A DNA stretch of 64,000 bases from Pseudomonadota bacterium (GCA_021777335.1 JAJYDT010000002.1:34311-98310); one strand, 5' to 3'; shown: positions 36,106-45,933, counted from the first letter of the stretch. Notes: generated by a model from the sequence alone, not told the origin. Translations and numbers: made by a program.

Positions 36106-36612
36106 GTGAAACCATGGCTCATTATTATTATCCTCGGGTTTGCGCTCGCCGGTTGCGCAACCCTGCCGGCCGCATTGCGCGCGCCCAACGTGACATCCTT
36201 TACGGTCAGCGAAGCACAACAGGGGCAGGCGCCAGCCGGGGTCCGGGTGCGTTGGGGCGGAACCATTGCCCAGGTCAGAAACGGCCAGGCACATACGTGG
36301 ATGGAAATCGTTGAGCAACCGCTCGCGCGCAACGGCCGGCCACACCGCACAGACCAGAGCGACGGCCGTTTTCTTGCCCGTTTTACCGGCTTTCTGGATC
36401 CTGCCATCTATGCTACCGGGCGAAAACTTACCGTCGTTGGTGAGCTGGAACACACCCAAGTTCGGACCATAGGCCAATTTTCCTACACCTTCCCGGTGGT
36501 CAAGGTTACAAGTTTCCATCTCTGGCGGCCACTGCCAAAGCGCCGATATTGGCCCACACCGAATCCCTTCTGGTATAACCCATGGTACCCATGGGGCTAT
36601 CCGTTCTACTAA
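36106..36612 (+). CDS. Slp-family outer-membrane lipoprotein (first copy)
   Basis: 168 residues from GTG 36106. Lipoprotein signal ends LGFALAGC. The Slp pattern follows: VRVRWGGTIAQVRN, WMEIVEQPLARNGRP, DGRFLARFTGFLDPAIYATG and LTVVGELEH. Slp proteins are starvation- and acid-induced lipoproteins. The C-terminus is rich in Trp, Pro and Tyr. It is divergent from lon and linked to a second copy by TAATG. Confidence 0.9.
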   Translation: MKPWLIIIILGFALAGCATLPAALRAPNVTSFTVSEAQQGQAPAGVRVRWGGTIAQVRNGQAHTWMEIVEQPLARNGRPHRTDQSDGRFLARFTGFLDPAIYATGRKLTVVGELEHTQVRTIGQFSYTFPVVKVTSFHLWRPLPKRRYWPTPNPFWYNPWYPWGYPFY

Positions 36613-37127
36613 TGCGATCGCGGTCCCGGCGCGCGCGTTCCATACGGTTGGTGTTCGCCACTGCAGCCGCGCTCCTGATCGCCGGTTGCGCCTCGATGCC
36701 AGCATCCCTGAAAGCGTACGGGCTCAACAAAACCCTGGATCTGTCGGTCGTGGCCCGCCACCCCACGGCATATGTCGGTCGCCTCGTGCGATGGGGCGGC
36801 ATCATCATCGCAGCCCGGAATCTCGCGCACGAGACCCGTTTTCAGATCCTCGCGTACCCACTCGACCATATCGGGCATCCCGAGTCCAACGGGACACCGC
36901 TTGGGCGATTCCTCGCAGAGACCCCGGGCTACCTTGAAACCATGATCTATCGCCACGGCCGTGCGGTCACGGTCGTTGGCCGCGTGCAGGGCGTGGTTCA
37001 CGGGAAAATTGGCGCTGCTTCCTATACTTACCCGGAGATCGCGGTGCGGCGGATTTACCTCTGGCCGAGGCAGCGGCGCGCCCAGCCCCAGCTTGGCGTA
37101 GGTATTGGCATCGGCATCGGCGGTTGA
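36612..37127 (+). CDS. Slp-family outer-membrane lipoprotein (second copy)
   Basis: 171 residues from ATG 36612, sharing one base with the stop of the first copy. Arg-rich start, then ALLIAGC as lipobox, then LVRWGGIIIAARN, LDHIGHPESNGTPLGRFLAE and AVTVVGRVQG. It clearly shares the fold of the first copy but differs in much of the sequence. It ends with a Gly/Ile repeat (VGIGIGIGG). Confidence 0.9.
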   Translation: MRSRSRRARSIRLVFATAAALLIAGCASMPASLKAYGLNKTLDLSVVARHPTAYVGRLVRWGGIIIAARNLAHETRFQILAYPLDHIGHPESNGTPLGRFLAETPGYLETMIYRHGRAVTVVGRVQGVVHGKIGAASYTYPEIAVRRIYLWPRQRRAQPQLGVGIGIGIGG

Positions 37128-37207
37128 GCAGCGCGCCGCCCGGCATCCACCCGAACGCCCTCCCCGCCCCCAGGGCCTCACATTCGGGCTGTGCCGTTCC
37201 TATCGGG

Positions 37208-37235
37208 TTCAGCACGAGCCTGGCTCGACTATAAT
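37208..37235 (+). promoter_or_regulatory. Sigma-70-like promoter of the hypothetical gene at 37262
   Basis: A perfect -10 TATAAT (37230-37235) lies 16 nt after TTCAGC (37208-37213). AGGAGG and a start codon follow within 30 nt. Confidence 0.45.
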
Positions 37236-37261
37236 CAAGCCAGAGACAGCAGGAGGTGATC

Positions 37262-37783
37262 ATGTCCGTCACGCTCTACCAGTTCTTCCACCGGCAGATC
37301 GAGAATGGTTTCGGCAGGAAAGGCATCAGCGAACCGGCCACGGTCGATTACGTCAGTGATGTGCTCACGCGTTTCGCACGCACCTCGGCACTGTACGCGC
37401 TCACGGACGGAGAAAGACCGCTGGAGACGGTCGTCCAGTTTCTCGTCGAGCACCAGCGCGCCCAGGACATGCAGCCGCCGGACCATTCACGGCAGGTACT
37501 GATCATGCGCCACCTTGGCGAATACACCCTCTTCATGTGCGGTCTGTTTCGCGAACGCCTGAAGTCCAACGGGCAGCTTAATCACTACCGGGACCACGGC
37601 CGTACTGCCTTCTGGCAAAGCGCCGACTTTGAACACAACCCCCGCAGGGCACATGTGTTCCGCCGTCTTTACTTCGATTTCGAACGGGTATCAAACGCCA
37701 TCGATTACATACGGACCGAACAGTTTCCGGTGGTTCCCTATGGCCAAAAGATCAACCCGCTGACGGCGGTCTGGCGCCTATAG
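37262..37783 (+). CDS. Hypothetical protein, 173 aa
   Basis: The start MSVTLYQFFHRQIENGFGRK has AGGAGGTG upstream. The protein is soluble, rich in aromatic and charged residues, with RQVLIMRHLGEYTLFMCGLF in the middle and a DYIRTEQFPVVPYGQKINPL end. I do not recognise a family. Codon use and length support a real gene. It converges with algR after 5 bp. Confidence 0.8.
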   Translation: MSVTLYQFFHRQIENGFGRKGISEPATVDYVSDVLTRFARTSALYALTDGERPLETVVQFLVEHQRAQDMQPPDHSRQVLIMRHLGEYTLFMCGLFRERLKSNGQLNHYRDHGRTAFWQSADFEHNPRRAHVFRRLYFDFERVSNAIDYIRTEQFPVVPYGQKINPLTAVWRL

Positions 37784-37788
37784 CCGTA

Positions 37789-38520
37789 TCAGCGGCGCGC
37801 CCAGCGACGGACCGCCACCGTATGTCGTCTGCTGACCGCGAGCTTTTTATCAAGCCCGGTCAACACGACGCGCCACGTGCCGCTCACGTCCTTCTCGATA
37901 CCCTCAATGTAGCCGGTTGCGACCAGTGCGTTGCGGTGGATACGCAGAAAGGTCTTCCCGAACTCCCGCTCGAGATTGACCAGAGAATCCTCGATCAGAT
38001 GCTCCTCCTTGGTGGTCCGGACCGTGACATATTTGCTGTCGGCGAGGAAATACAGGATATCGCTGACGGGCACAAGACGGATATTTCCCCGCAAGTGCAC
38101 ACTGAGATGGGACCGCACAACCGGCTCTTCCTGCCCCTGATTGACATCGTGCAGCTGCTGCAGCGTCAGTTTTCCGACCTTGGAAAGCGCTTTTGCGAGA
38201 CGATCCTTGCGAATCGGTTTCAGCAGATAATCAACCGCGTTGACCTCAAAGGCATCCAGGGCATGCTGGTCGTACGCGGTGGTGAAGATGACACTGGGAG
38301 GGCTCTCCATCGCCATCAGGTGCATCGCGGCCTCAAGACCATCCATCTCCGGCATACGGATGTCCATCAGCAGGACATCCGGACTGAGCATGGAGGTCTT
38401 TTCGAGCGCCTCCGTGCCATTCATGGCCTCGCCCACCACCACGTGATCGCCAAGCTCGCCAAGCAGCTCCCGCAACCGGTCGCGCGCAAGCTTCTCATCA
38501 TCAACCACCAGAACTTTCAT
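37789..38520 (-). CDS. algR: LytTR-type response regulator AlgR
   Basis: 243 residues from ATG 38520 with GGAGGAATG upstream. Receiver domain with the phosphorylated Asp in DVLLMDIRMPEMDG; then a LytTR DNA-binding domain (HLRGNIRLVPVSDILYFLAD and FLRIHRNALVATGYI). In Pseudomonas AlgR controls alginate and twitching. It is next to algZ and close to argH and hemC, as there, although argH here lies on the other side of algZ and is divergent. Confidence 0.93.
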   Translation of the reverse strand: MKVLVVDDEKLARDRLRELLGELGDHVVVGEAMNGTEALEKTSMLSPDVLLMDIRMPEMDGLEAAMHLMAMESPPSVIFTTAYDQHALDAFEVNAVDYLLKPIRKDRLAKALSKVGKLTLQQLHDVNQGQEEPVVRSHLSVHLRGNIRLVPVSDILYFLADSKYVTVRTTKEEHLIEDSLVNLEREFGKTFLRIHRNALVATGYIEGIEKDVSGTWRVVLTGLDKKLAVSRRHTVAVRRWARR

Positions 38521-38645
38521 GATCTCATTCCTCCTCGCGGCCCCGTCCCTGGCCCGCGACGTGCCCACACAATCAGACGCGCCGTCACCGACACGATTGG
38601 ACATGGCAGACCCGGCTTTCGCAAGAGACGACCGTCCCGGCCTGC

Positions 38646-39710
38646 TCAGCCACGCATGATCGGCATCTTCACTTTGACATGATAGTGGCCCCCCTCTTCG
38701 AAGGTCTGCAGGGTCGCTTCGCTTCCGAAGTAGGTCTCGAGCCGCTGGCGGATATTGTCGAGGGCTATGCGGTTGCCCTTGCCATGCGCCCGCGTGGGCG
38801 CGTCCGGCAGCGGGTTGCTGATCAGGACATTCAGTCGCTGCTCCGACTCAGTCCAAAGGTCGATACGCACCGTTCCTCCACCGAAACGCGGCTCGATGCC
38901 GTGATAGATCGCATTTTCCAGCAGCGGCTGCAGGGTCAGCGCAGGGATCAAGGCGTTCCGCGGCACATTGCTGACGTTCCAGCTGACCTTGAGCCGGTCA
39001 CCGAGACGCAGTTTTTCGATCTCAAGATACTGTCGCGAGATCTCCCGCTCCGCTGACATCGGCACCAGTTTTCGTGCGTCTGCGAGCAACACGCGGAACA
39101 AATCCGCCAGGTCCTGCAACGCTGCCTCCGCCCGTGGCGGGTCGGTACGCGTGAGACTCGCGATGCTGTTCATGCTATTGAACAGAAAATGCGGCCGAAT
39201 GCGCGACTGCAATGCCTGCATGCGCAGCTCCTGCTCGCGCTTCGCGCCCTCCTCAAAACGTTGCGCCACGACCAGGTAGCGCAAACCGAGACCACCTATG
39301 AGTGCGCCCGCCATCAGGCTGCGGATCAGCAGGGACAGATGCCACTCGGACCATCGGTGATGGATGGAACCCAGACGATACAGTAGCGCCATCAATCCCT
39401 CGGCGACACCTGCGATGATCAGCATGAGGAGTACGAACAGGATCGCGACCACCGCCCGCTGATTGAGCTGCCGCAGGGGCCGTGCAAGCAGCCTGAGACC
39501 CGTGATGCTGAAAAGGGCGATGACAAGCCACAAAATCGACAACGCGGACAGGTCGCGCCACAGCGGCGCACCGAACGCCGGATGGCGGGCAACGGCGAGG
39601 AAGACCGCCATGAGCTCCGCAAACAGCAGGATCCACCAGGCCGCATGGGTGGAACCAAGGCCCGACAACACCGTGCGGCCGACTTCTTTGTCGCCGTGTG
39701 CCATGTTCAC
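38646..39710 (-). CDS. algZ: LytS/AlgZ-type sensor histidine kinase
   Basis: 354 residues. Four hydrophobic segments in the first 150 residues, then a His_kinase domain with the phospho-acceptor His in RIRPHFLFNSMNSIASL and the ATP-binding part LQPLLENAIYHGIEP. It is the cognate partner of AlgR, 125 bp away. The sensed signal is not known. Confidence 0.93.
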   Translation of the reverse strand: MNMAHGDKEVGRTVLSGLGSTHAAWWILLFAELMAVFLAVARHPAFGAPLWRDLSALSILWLVIALFSITGLRLLARPLRQLNQRAVVAILFVLLMLIIAGVAEGLMALLYRLGSIHHRWSEWHLSLLIRSLMAGALIGGLGLRYLVVAQRFEEGAKREQELRMQALQSRIRPHFLFNSMNSIASLTRTDPPRAEAALQDLADLFRVLLADARKLVPMSAEREISRQYLEIEKLRLGDRLKVSWNVSNVPRNALIPALTLQPLLENAIYHGIEPRFGGGTVRIDLWTESEQRLNVLISNPLPDAPTRAHGKGNRIALDNIRQRLETYFGSEATLQTFEEGGHYHVKVKMPIMRG

Positions 39711-40069
39711 CGTTGATGAGCGGTAACCGCTCTGCGGGTATTACTATAAAAGGCGCAAGAAACAAGGGCTTGCGGAAACATTATAGCGGAAATCGAGGCC
39801 TTCAGACAGGAAGTGTGGCGGTTGCCCAGGCTAAAAAAAATCCCCCCATATTCAGGGGGGATTCCAATTCCTGGCCCGGCATTCGGGGTGGGGGTGCACA
39901 TCAGGAGAGTCCGAGCCAGGTGATGCTTGGACCACCTCTTAACCATATCCCATAACCCAGCGAGCGCAACCATGGGCCGACAGCCGAAAAGCGGCGCCTG
40001 ACAAACGGCGCCCCTTTCCCCGGGGGCGGGCCCGGGGCATCATGTCGCTTTCACCATCAGGAAACTTGA
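39711..40069. other. Intergenic region between algZ and argH, possible minus-strand small RNA
   Basis: No protein gene of confidence. It contains a strong minus-strand terminator at 39831-39863, although no annotated minus-strand gene begins in the 200 bp upstream of it. A partly self-complementary stretch (AGGTG to CACCT, near 39918-39940) lies between. The argH gene starts at the right end and the promoter of algZ should lie at the left. Confidence 0.4.
39831..39863 (-). terminator. Strong Rho-independent terminator on the minus strand
   Basis: Minus strand: AATCCCCCC, 7-nt loop, GGGGGGATT, followed by an uninterrupted T run (plus-strand A at 39833-39840). It points away from argH and toward algZ, about 120 bp before the algZ start codon. 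Confidence 0.8.
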
Positions 40070-41464
40070 ATGTCTGTCCAGAAACCCTGGCAAGGACGTT
40101 TCACCCAGGGCACCGACACCCTTGTCGAACAGTTTACCGCATCGATCAATGTGGACTGCCGTCTGTACCACCACGACATCGCGGGGTCTATGGCACATGC
40201 ACGCATGCTGGCCAAGGTCGGCGCGATTTCAGTTCCGGAGCGGGATCAGATCCTCTCGGGACTCGCGCAGATCGAAGCCGAAATCGCCGCCGGGCGGTTC
40301 GTCTGGAAGCAGGAGCTCGAAGACGTGCACATGAACATCGAGGCCGATCTCATTGCGCGCGTGGGTGAACCCGGGAAAAAGCTGCACACTGGCCGCTCGC
40401 GCAATGACCAGGTGGTGACCGCCACTCGCCTTTTCACCCGGGACGCAATCGACGGGCTGCGCGCCACACTCGCTGCGGTGCAGAATGCGCTCCTTGATCT
40501 TGCAACGGTCGAGGCCGCAACCGTCATGCCGGGCTTCACGCACCTTCAGGTCGCCCAGCCGGTTACCTTCGGTCATCACCTGCTGGCCTGGTTTGAGATG
40601 CTGGAGCGCGACGATGACCGGCTCATAGACTGCCGCCGTCGCGTCAACGTGTTGCCGCTCGGCGCCGCGGCCCTTGCTGGTACAACCTACCCGATCGACC
40701 GCCAGTACACCGCATCCCTGCTCGGCTTCGAGACCGTCTGTGAGAACTCGCTCGATGCCGTTGCCGACCGCGACTTCGCCGTCGAACTTGCGGCGGTGCT
40801 CGCCATACTCATGAGCCACCTGTCGCGCTTCTGCGAAGAACTGATCTTGTGGGCAACGACACAATTCGGCTTTGTCGACCTTCCAGACTCGTTCTGCACC
40901 GGTTCGTCGATCATGCCGCAGAAGAAGAATCCGGACGTCCTTGAGCTGATCCGCGGCAAGACGGGGCGCGCCTACGGCGATCTGATGGCACTGCTTACCC
41001 TGGTCAAGTCCCAGCCACTTGCCTACAACAAGGACAACCAGGAGGACAAGGAACCGTTATTCGATGCGGTGGACACCGCTTCGAGCTGCCTGCAGGCATT
41101 CGGCGCACTCATTCCCGTGTTACGCCTGAACCGCCCACGACTGCGTGAGGCAGCCGCCTCCGGGTTCTCGACGGCAACCGACCTCGCCGACTATCTCGCA
41201 AAACGCGGCCTGCCATTTCGCTCTGCCCACGATACCGTCGGCCAGGTGGTACGGCGCGCGATCGCGCTGAACAAGGGGCTAATGGATTTCACGCTCGATG
41301 AGCTGCGCAAGTTCTCGCCACTCATCGATCAGGACGTATTCGACGTACTGACAGTGGATGGGTCAGTGAATTCGAGGCGCCATTTCGGCGGAACCGCGCC
41401 GGATGCGGTCCGTGAGGCGATACGACGGGCACACGAACGACGTACAAACAAGGGGCAAGAATGA
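40070..41464 (+). CDS. argH: Argininosuccinate lyase
   Basis: 464 residues. Signature loop [15 protein letters not shown] with the catalytic Ser, plus [14 protein letters not shown] and [14 protein letters not shown]. Last step of arginine synthesis. AGGAAACTTG precedes the ATG. It overlaps the MazG-like gene by 4 bp (ATGA). Confidence 0.97.
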   Translation: MSVQKPWQGRFTQGTDTLVEQFTASINVDCRLYHHDIAGSMAHARMLAKVGAISVPERDQILSGLAQIEAEIAAGRFVWKQELEDVHMNIEADLIARVGEPGKKLHTGRSRNDQVVTATRLFTRDAIDGLRATLAAVQNALLDLATVEAATVMPGFTHLQVAQPVTFGHHLLAWFEMLERDDDRLIDCRRRVNVLPLGAAALAGTTYPIDRQYTASLLGFETVCENSLDAVADRDFAVELAAVLAILMSHLSRFCEELILWATTQFGFVDLPDSFCTGSSIMPQKKNPDVLELIRGKTGRAYGDLMALLTLVKSQPLAYNKDNQEDKEPLFDAVDTASSCLQAFGALIPVLRLNRPRLREAAASGFSTATDLADYLAKRGLPFRSAHDTVGQVVRRAIALNKGLMDFTLDELRKFSPLIDQDVFDVLTVDGSVNSRRHFGGTAPDAVREAIRRAHERRTNKGQE

Positions 41465-41844
41465 GCAACGACCCGGCGCTTGAAGAGCTCAAAATGGCGC
41501 TGCGCGCGTTTGCGGACGCACGCCACTGGCAGAAATTCCATTCTCCGAAGAACCTGGCGATGGCACTCAGCGTCGAAAGTGCGGAGCTCCTTGAGCATTT
41601 CCAGTGGCTGACCGAAGAGGAGAGCACGGCGCTGACACCGGAGAAACGCGGCCAGGTGGAGCAGGAGATGGCCGATGTGCTGCTCTACCTCGTGCGGATC
41701 GCGGACCGGCTCGATATCGACCTGCTTGCCGCGGCCCGGAACAAGATCAGGATCAATGAGGCCAAATACCCCGCGGATCTCGTCCGTGGAAGTGCGCGTA
41801 AATACACCGAGTACCCGAAAGGCAAATCAACGATCCCGACCTGA
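41461..41844 (+). CDS. MazG-like nucleotide pyrophosphohydrolase
   Basis: 127 residues of the all-alpha NTP-pyrophosphatase fold. The metal-binding ExxE...ExxD pattern appears as [13 protein letters not shown] and [14 protein letters not shown]. Single-domain enzymes like this (dCTPase/MazG-like) clean abnormal dNTPs. Its start overlaps argH. Confidence 0.9.
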   Translation: MSNDPALEELKMALRAFADARHWQKFHSPKNLAMALSVESAELLEHFQWLTEEESTALTPEKRGQVEQEMADVLLYLVRIADRLDIDLLAAARNKIRINEAKYPADLVRGSARKYTEYPKGKSTIPT

Positions 41845-41884
41845 AGGCCGGGGCTGTGTCCCGGTACCACGCAACAAGGAGATC

Positions 41885-42090
41885 CTGATGCGATTCCGAG
41901 ACCTTAAGCGCGTTGATACGCGTCATGGCCCGGACATGACGGGCTGCGTTCACATGGGCAGGTCCCGCGTATCTGCAGACCACACAACGGAATCCGGCTT
42001 GCGCCGGACGGATGGCCCTGCCGATAGATCCGCAAACCGGGCATTACCAACTTGTGTGGTGTGGAGTGACAGAGATCCGCGGCGCACCGG
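41885..42090 (-). pseudogene. C-terminal zinc-ribbon remnant of an IS200/IS605 TnpB
   Basis: The frame reads CPVCGSIGRAIRPAQAG, then FRCVVCRYAGPAHVNAARHV: the TnpB C-terminal four-Cys zinc ribbon with the final D/H-x-N-A-A-R. A stop codon immediately precedes the first Cys, and the RuvC nuclease domain is not there. It is a dead tail of a TnpB gene. It fills most of the 417-bp gap between the MazG-like gene and rlmJ, which otherwise holds nothing I recognise. Confidence 0.6.
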
Positions 42091-42261
42091 GCCGCTGCAC
42101 CGTGCGCACAATCAGGGGAAGAAGCAGACGGGGCACCCAACCACCCATCCCCGCTGGTTGAATCCTGCGAAACCATATCCGTGCGCACATACCTTTGAGG
42201 TTTTCAAGGATCGAGACGTGCTCGGTGTCCTTGGCCCTGACAACGAGCCGTTTGCAGGCCG

Positions 42262-43110
42262 GTGAACTACCGGCACGGTTTTCATGCGGGTAATGCCGCC
42301 GACGTATTCAAGCATTATGTCCTCTGCCTGATCCTCACGTCGCTCAAGGCCAAACCGGCCCCGTTCTTCGTGCTTGATTCCCATGCAGGGGCCGGTGGCT
42401 ACCGGTTTTCTCCTGGCGGCGAACAGGAGTGGGGCATTGGCCGCCTGTGGAAAGAGCGGGCGCGCTGGCCCGCGCTTGCGGAATACCTCCGGATCGTTGC
42501 CCACCACAACCCTGCAGACGGTCGCCTCATGCGTTACCCAGGCTCGCCCCTGATCGTACGGGCACTGCTGCGCCCAGAGGACCGCGCGACCTTCGTCGAG
42601 CGGCACCCTGAGGAGCATGCCGCACTGCACGCACTGCTGAAGGACGACCAGCGACTCGCGGTACATCTCGGAGATGGCTGGAAATTGATCAACGCCTTCA
42701 CGCCACCGCCCGAGCACAGGGGACTCGTCCTGATTGACCCCCCTTATGAGCAGCGTTCCGATTTCGACGAAGTCGCGCAGGCGCTCGCCCGGGGGCGCCG
42801 TCATTGGCGCGGTGGGATCTATTGCGCGTGGTACCCGATCAAATCAGGCGAGCCGGTGCGGACGTTTCTGCGGACCGTGTCACAATTTGCGCCCGAAGCG
42901 CTTGCGGTGCATCTGTTTACTTTGCCACGGGACGTGGACAACAGGCTGAATGGCAGCGGGCTGCTGATCATCAATCCACCCTGGAAACTGGGGTCGACGC
43001 TGACTACCTCGCTGCCACCGCTCGCATCGCGCCTCGCGCACGACGCACGACACGGTCATGTGATGATTGCGCCTGCCGGCGAGATGGCGCGCGCAATGGG
43101 CCGGCGCTAG
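42262..43110 (+). CDS. rlmJ: 23S rRNA (adenine2030-N6)-methyltransferase RlmJ
   Basis: 282 residues from GTG 42262. Start NYRHGFHAGNAADVFKHYVL, FVLDSHAGAGGY (SAM site) and LVLIDPPYE (catalytic motif) are all family motifs. It methylates A2030 of 23S rRNA. It is separated from hemC by 23 bp. Confidence 0.96.
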   Translation: MNYRHGFHAGNAADVFKHYVLCLILTSLKAKPAPFFVLDSHAGAGGYRFSPGGEQEWGIGRLWKERARWPALAEYLRIVAHHNPADGRLMRYPGSPLIVRALLRPEDRATFVERHPEEHAALHALLKDDQRLAVHLGDGWKLINAFTPPPEHRGLVLIDPPYEQRSDFDEVAQALARGRRHWRGGIYCAWYPIKSGEPVRTFLRTVSQFAPEALAVHLFTLPRDVDNRLNGSGLLIINPPWKLGSTLTTSLPPLASRLAHDARHGHVMIAPAGEMARAMGRR

Positions 43111-43133
43111 CGGCATAGGGCACTTCGGGTAAA

Positions 43134-44096
43134 ATGCAGACAGATACGAGGAATAAATTGGCGATACTAAGGATCGGCACACGCAAGAGCGCGCTCGCCC
43201 TGTGGCAGGCGGAGTTTGTGCGCGCCCTGCTTCTTCAACACAGCCCGGGCGCGAACATCGAGCTCGTGCCGATGGTCACGCAGGGCGACCGGCGACTGGA
43301 GGTTGCGCTGTCCGAGATCGGTGGCAAAGGCCTGTTCACGAAAGAGCTCGAACAGGCGCTGCTTGAGGGACGCATAGACCTTGCCGTCCACTCAATGAAG
43401 GATGTCACAAGCTTCCTGCCCGATGGTCTCCACATCGGCGCCGTGCTTGAGCGGGCCGACGCACGCGATGCCTTCGTCTCCAATCTCTATCCCGGTCTCG
43501 ATGCGATGCCGCCCGGCGCCTTGGTGGGTACGTCGAGCCTGAGGCGGCAAAGCCAGATCCGTCACGCCTGGCCGCATCTGCGCGTCGTGGGCCTGCGCGG
43601 CAATGTGGATTCACGCCTGGCCCGGCTCAAGGACGACGGCACGCAAAGGCTCGACGCCGTGATTCTGGCTGCGGCGGGTCTCATGCGGCTTGGCCTTGAA
43701 GGACGCATCACGCGCCTGCTCACCCTGAGCGAGAGCCTGCCTTCCGCAGGACAGGGAGCCATAGGGATCGAGTGCCGGGCAGATGATATTACGGTCAATG
43801 ATCATGTCTCGCGGCTGAACCATGAACCGACAAGCCGCTGCGTCGGCGCGGAGCGTGCCATGAACGCGATGCTTGAGGGGGGATGCCAGGTGCCGATCGG
43901 CGGATATGCGGACATCGCCGGCGATGTCCTGCGCCTGCGTGGTCTCGTCGGCGACCCTGATGGTGGACAGATCGTACGGGCACAGTCCGAGGGTCCCCCG
44001 AAACAGTTTCTCGAGATCGGTCGCGCGGTGGCGCGGGATCTGCTCGCGGGCGGTGCCTCGCTCATCCTGAAACAACTTGCGCAGCGTCATGTCTGA
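43134..44096 (+). CDS. hemC: Porphobilinogen deaminase (hydroxymethylbilane synthase)
   Basis: 320 residues from ATG 43134. RIGTRKSALALWQAE, the catalytic Asp region VHSMKDV, and the Cys that carries the dipyrromethane cofactor in EGGCQVPIGG. It joins four porphobilinogens. It overlaps hemD by 8 bp, opening a hemCDXY operon. Confidence 0.97.
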   Translation: MQTDTRNKLAILRIGTRKSALALWQAEFVRALLLQHSPGANIELVPMVTQGDRRLEVALSEIGGKGLFTKELEQALLEGRIDLAVHSMKDVTSFLPDGLHIGAVLERADARDAFVSNLYPGLDAMPPGALVGTSSLRRQSQIRHAWPHLRVVGLRGNVDSRLARLKDDGTQRLDAVILAAAGLMRLGLEGRITRLLTLSESLPSAGQGAIGIECRADDITVNDHVSRLNHEPTSRCVGAERAMNAMLEGGCQVPIGGYADIAGDVLRLRGLVGDPDGGQIVRAQSEGPPKQFLEIGRAVARDLLAGGASLILKQLAQRHV

Positions 44097-44880
44097 CCCG
44101 CTTTCGGGTCTCGGTGTGCTCGTCACACGTCCTTCGCACCAGGCGGCCGGGCTCGCCGCACTCATCGAACAAGCCGGTGGCAAGACGTTCTGCTTTCCCG
44201 CAATCGAGATACTTGACCCCGTCGACAACCGCGCGTTGGTCGCGCTCATCGACCGTATCGAGGAATTCGATCTGGCGGTGTTCATCAGCGCCAACGCGGT
44301 GAACAAAGCGTTGAACGTGGTACACGCGCGCCGAGGCCGTCTTCCGCCCGGTCTCGGGCTCGCATGCATCGGGCGCCAGAGCGCCAAGGAACTCGCCCGG
44401 TTCGGCTATGAGGGCGCCCTCGCACCTGCCGGAGGCCGATTCGACAGCGAAAGTCTGTTGGCGCTTCCGGGCATGCAATACATGGCCGGCAAGCGTATCG
44501 TAATATTCAGGGGCGATGGTGGCCGCGAGGTGCTTGGAAACTTCCTGTCGGACCGAGGAGCGGTCGTGGAATACGCGGAGTGTTATCGCCGGGTGCGCCC
44601 CCAAGCCGAAGTCGCGTCGCTCCTGAAAAGCTGGGCACGTAACGAGATACAGGTGGTCACGCTTACGAGCGTGGAGGGCCTGCGCAATCTGCACGACCTT
44701 TTGGGAAAACTGGGCCAGCAGTGGCTCGCACGCACCCCGGCGGTCGTGTTGAGCAACCGGATCCGGGAGACAGCGCGCGAACTCGGGATCAGAGCGGAGG
44801 TGCGCGTCGCCACTGAGATGACCGACGCCGGGCTGCTTGATGCCCTCAAGGAATGGCGCAGGGACCAAAAATCCTTATAA
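44089..44880 (+). CDS. hemD: Uroporphyrinogen-III synthase
   Basis: 263 residues from ATG 44089, inside the end of hemC. VLVTRPSHQAAGLAALIEQ, the middle FISANAVNKAL and TLTSVEGLRNL are typical, with sequence generally weakly conserved in this family. It closes and inverts ring D of the tetrapyrrole. Confidence 0.92.
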   Translation: MSDPLSGLGVLVTRPSHQAAGLAALIEQAGGKTFCFPAIEILDPVDNRALVALIDRIEEFDLAVFISANAVNKALNVVHARRGRLPPGLGLACIGRQSAKELARFGYEGALAPAGGRFDSESLLALPGMQYMAGKRIVIFRGDGGREVLGNFLSDRGAVVEYAECYRRVRPQAEVASLLKSWARNEIQVVTLTSVEGLRNLHDLLGKLGQQWLARTPAVVLSNRIRETARELGIRAEVRVATEMTDAGLLDALKEWRRDQKSL

Positions 44881-44910
44881 TCCGGACAAACGAGGAAGGC
44901 GTACTGACTG

Positions 44911-45933
44911 ATGGATCAACAGCAACCGGCACCAGGGTCTGAAGAGGAAAAAGCGGCATTGTCGACCTCGCGACCGCGCTCATTGATCGGAGGCCTCGGC
45001 GTCATCTTCGCAGTGGTCGCCTTCTGCATGTCGGGCTATCTCTGGTATGTGCTTACCCGCAGCGACAAGATCGTCGGATCTCACGTCGTACCCCGGATCA
45101 CCCGGCTCGAGGCGCGCATCGCGCAGCTTAAGACTGCCAACGCCGAGGAACAGCAGCAGATAAGCTCCCTTTTCAGGCACCAGACCGCACTCGAACGGGT
45201 GGTGCTTCGGTTAAACGGCAACATACGGCAGAAGCAACGCCAATGGGCGGTCGCCGAGGCGGAACATCTGCTCGCTATCGCCAACCACCGGTTACAGCTG
45301 GACGACGAGGTCGGACTCTCGCTTGCGGCACTGAAAGCCGCTGACCGCGAGCTGCACCGCGCCGGTGACCCGCACCTGCTGCCCGTGCGGCGGCGCATCG
45401 CCAATGAGATTGTGGCGCTCGAGGGCCTGCACAAGATGGATGTGTCCGGACTCGCCTTGCGGCTCCAGAGCATGGCAGCGGCAGTGGACAAACTGCCACT
45501 CGGGCCTGACATGACCTACCATCCGGTAGCGACCGTCGTCAACGCAAAAACCCCGCCAAGACATGGCTGGCACAAGTTCCTGTTCGAGCTCCGTTCGGAT
45601 TTTTCGCACCTGATCATTATTCAGCGCTCGGGGCGTCCACAACCTCCGCTGCTTGCACCCCGCGAGGCGTATTTCCTCCAGCAGAATCTCAAGCTTATGC
45701 TCTACAGTGCACAGCTCGCACTTCTTGAGCATCATGGCATCGTGTTCGGCAACGATCTCGCACAGGCAAGACGCTGGCTCGTACGGTACTTCGACTCATC
45801 GTCCACGCGCGTTATCCACATGGAGCGTGCACTGGCCAGCATGCACGCGCGGGCACCCAAGCTGCAGGTTCCCGACATCTCGGGATCACTGGATCTCCTG
45901 CGCCAGATTCTGGCGGAACCGGCAGCGCCGTGA
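44911..45933 (+). CDS. hemX: HemX family membrane protein
   Basis: 340 residues. One transmembrane helix (about residues 27-49), then a coiled coil (ARIAQLKTANAEEQQQISSL) and a periplasmic domain with AEHLLAIANHRLQLDDEVGL, a HemX hallmark. It was once called uroporphyrinogen methyltransferase because of gene fusions; its real role in heme synthesis is not known. It overlaps hemY by 4 bp. Confidence 0.92.
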   Translation: MDQQQPAPGSEEEKAALSTSRPRSLIGGLGVIFAVVAFCMSGYLWYVLTRSDKIVGSHVVPRITRLEARIAQLKTANAEEQQQISSLFRHQTALERVVLRLNGNIRQKQRQWAVAEAEHLLAIANHRLQLDDEVGLSLAALKAADRELHRAGDPHLLPVRRRIANEIVALEGLHKMDVSGLALRLQSMAAAVDKLPLGPDMTYHPVATVVNAKTPPRHGWHKFLFELRSDFSHLIIIQRSGRPQPPLLAPREAYFLQQNLKLMLYSAQLALLEHHGIVFGNDLAQARRWLVRYFDSSSTRVIHMERALASMHARAPKLQVPDISGSLDLLRQILAEPAAP

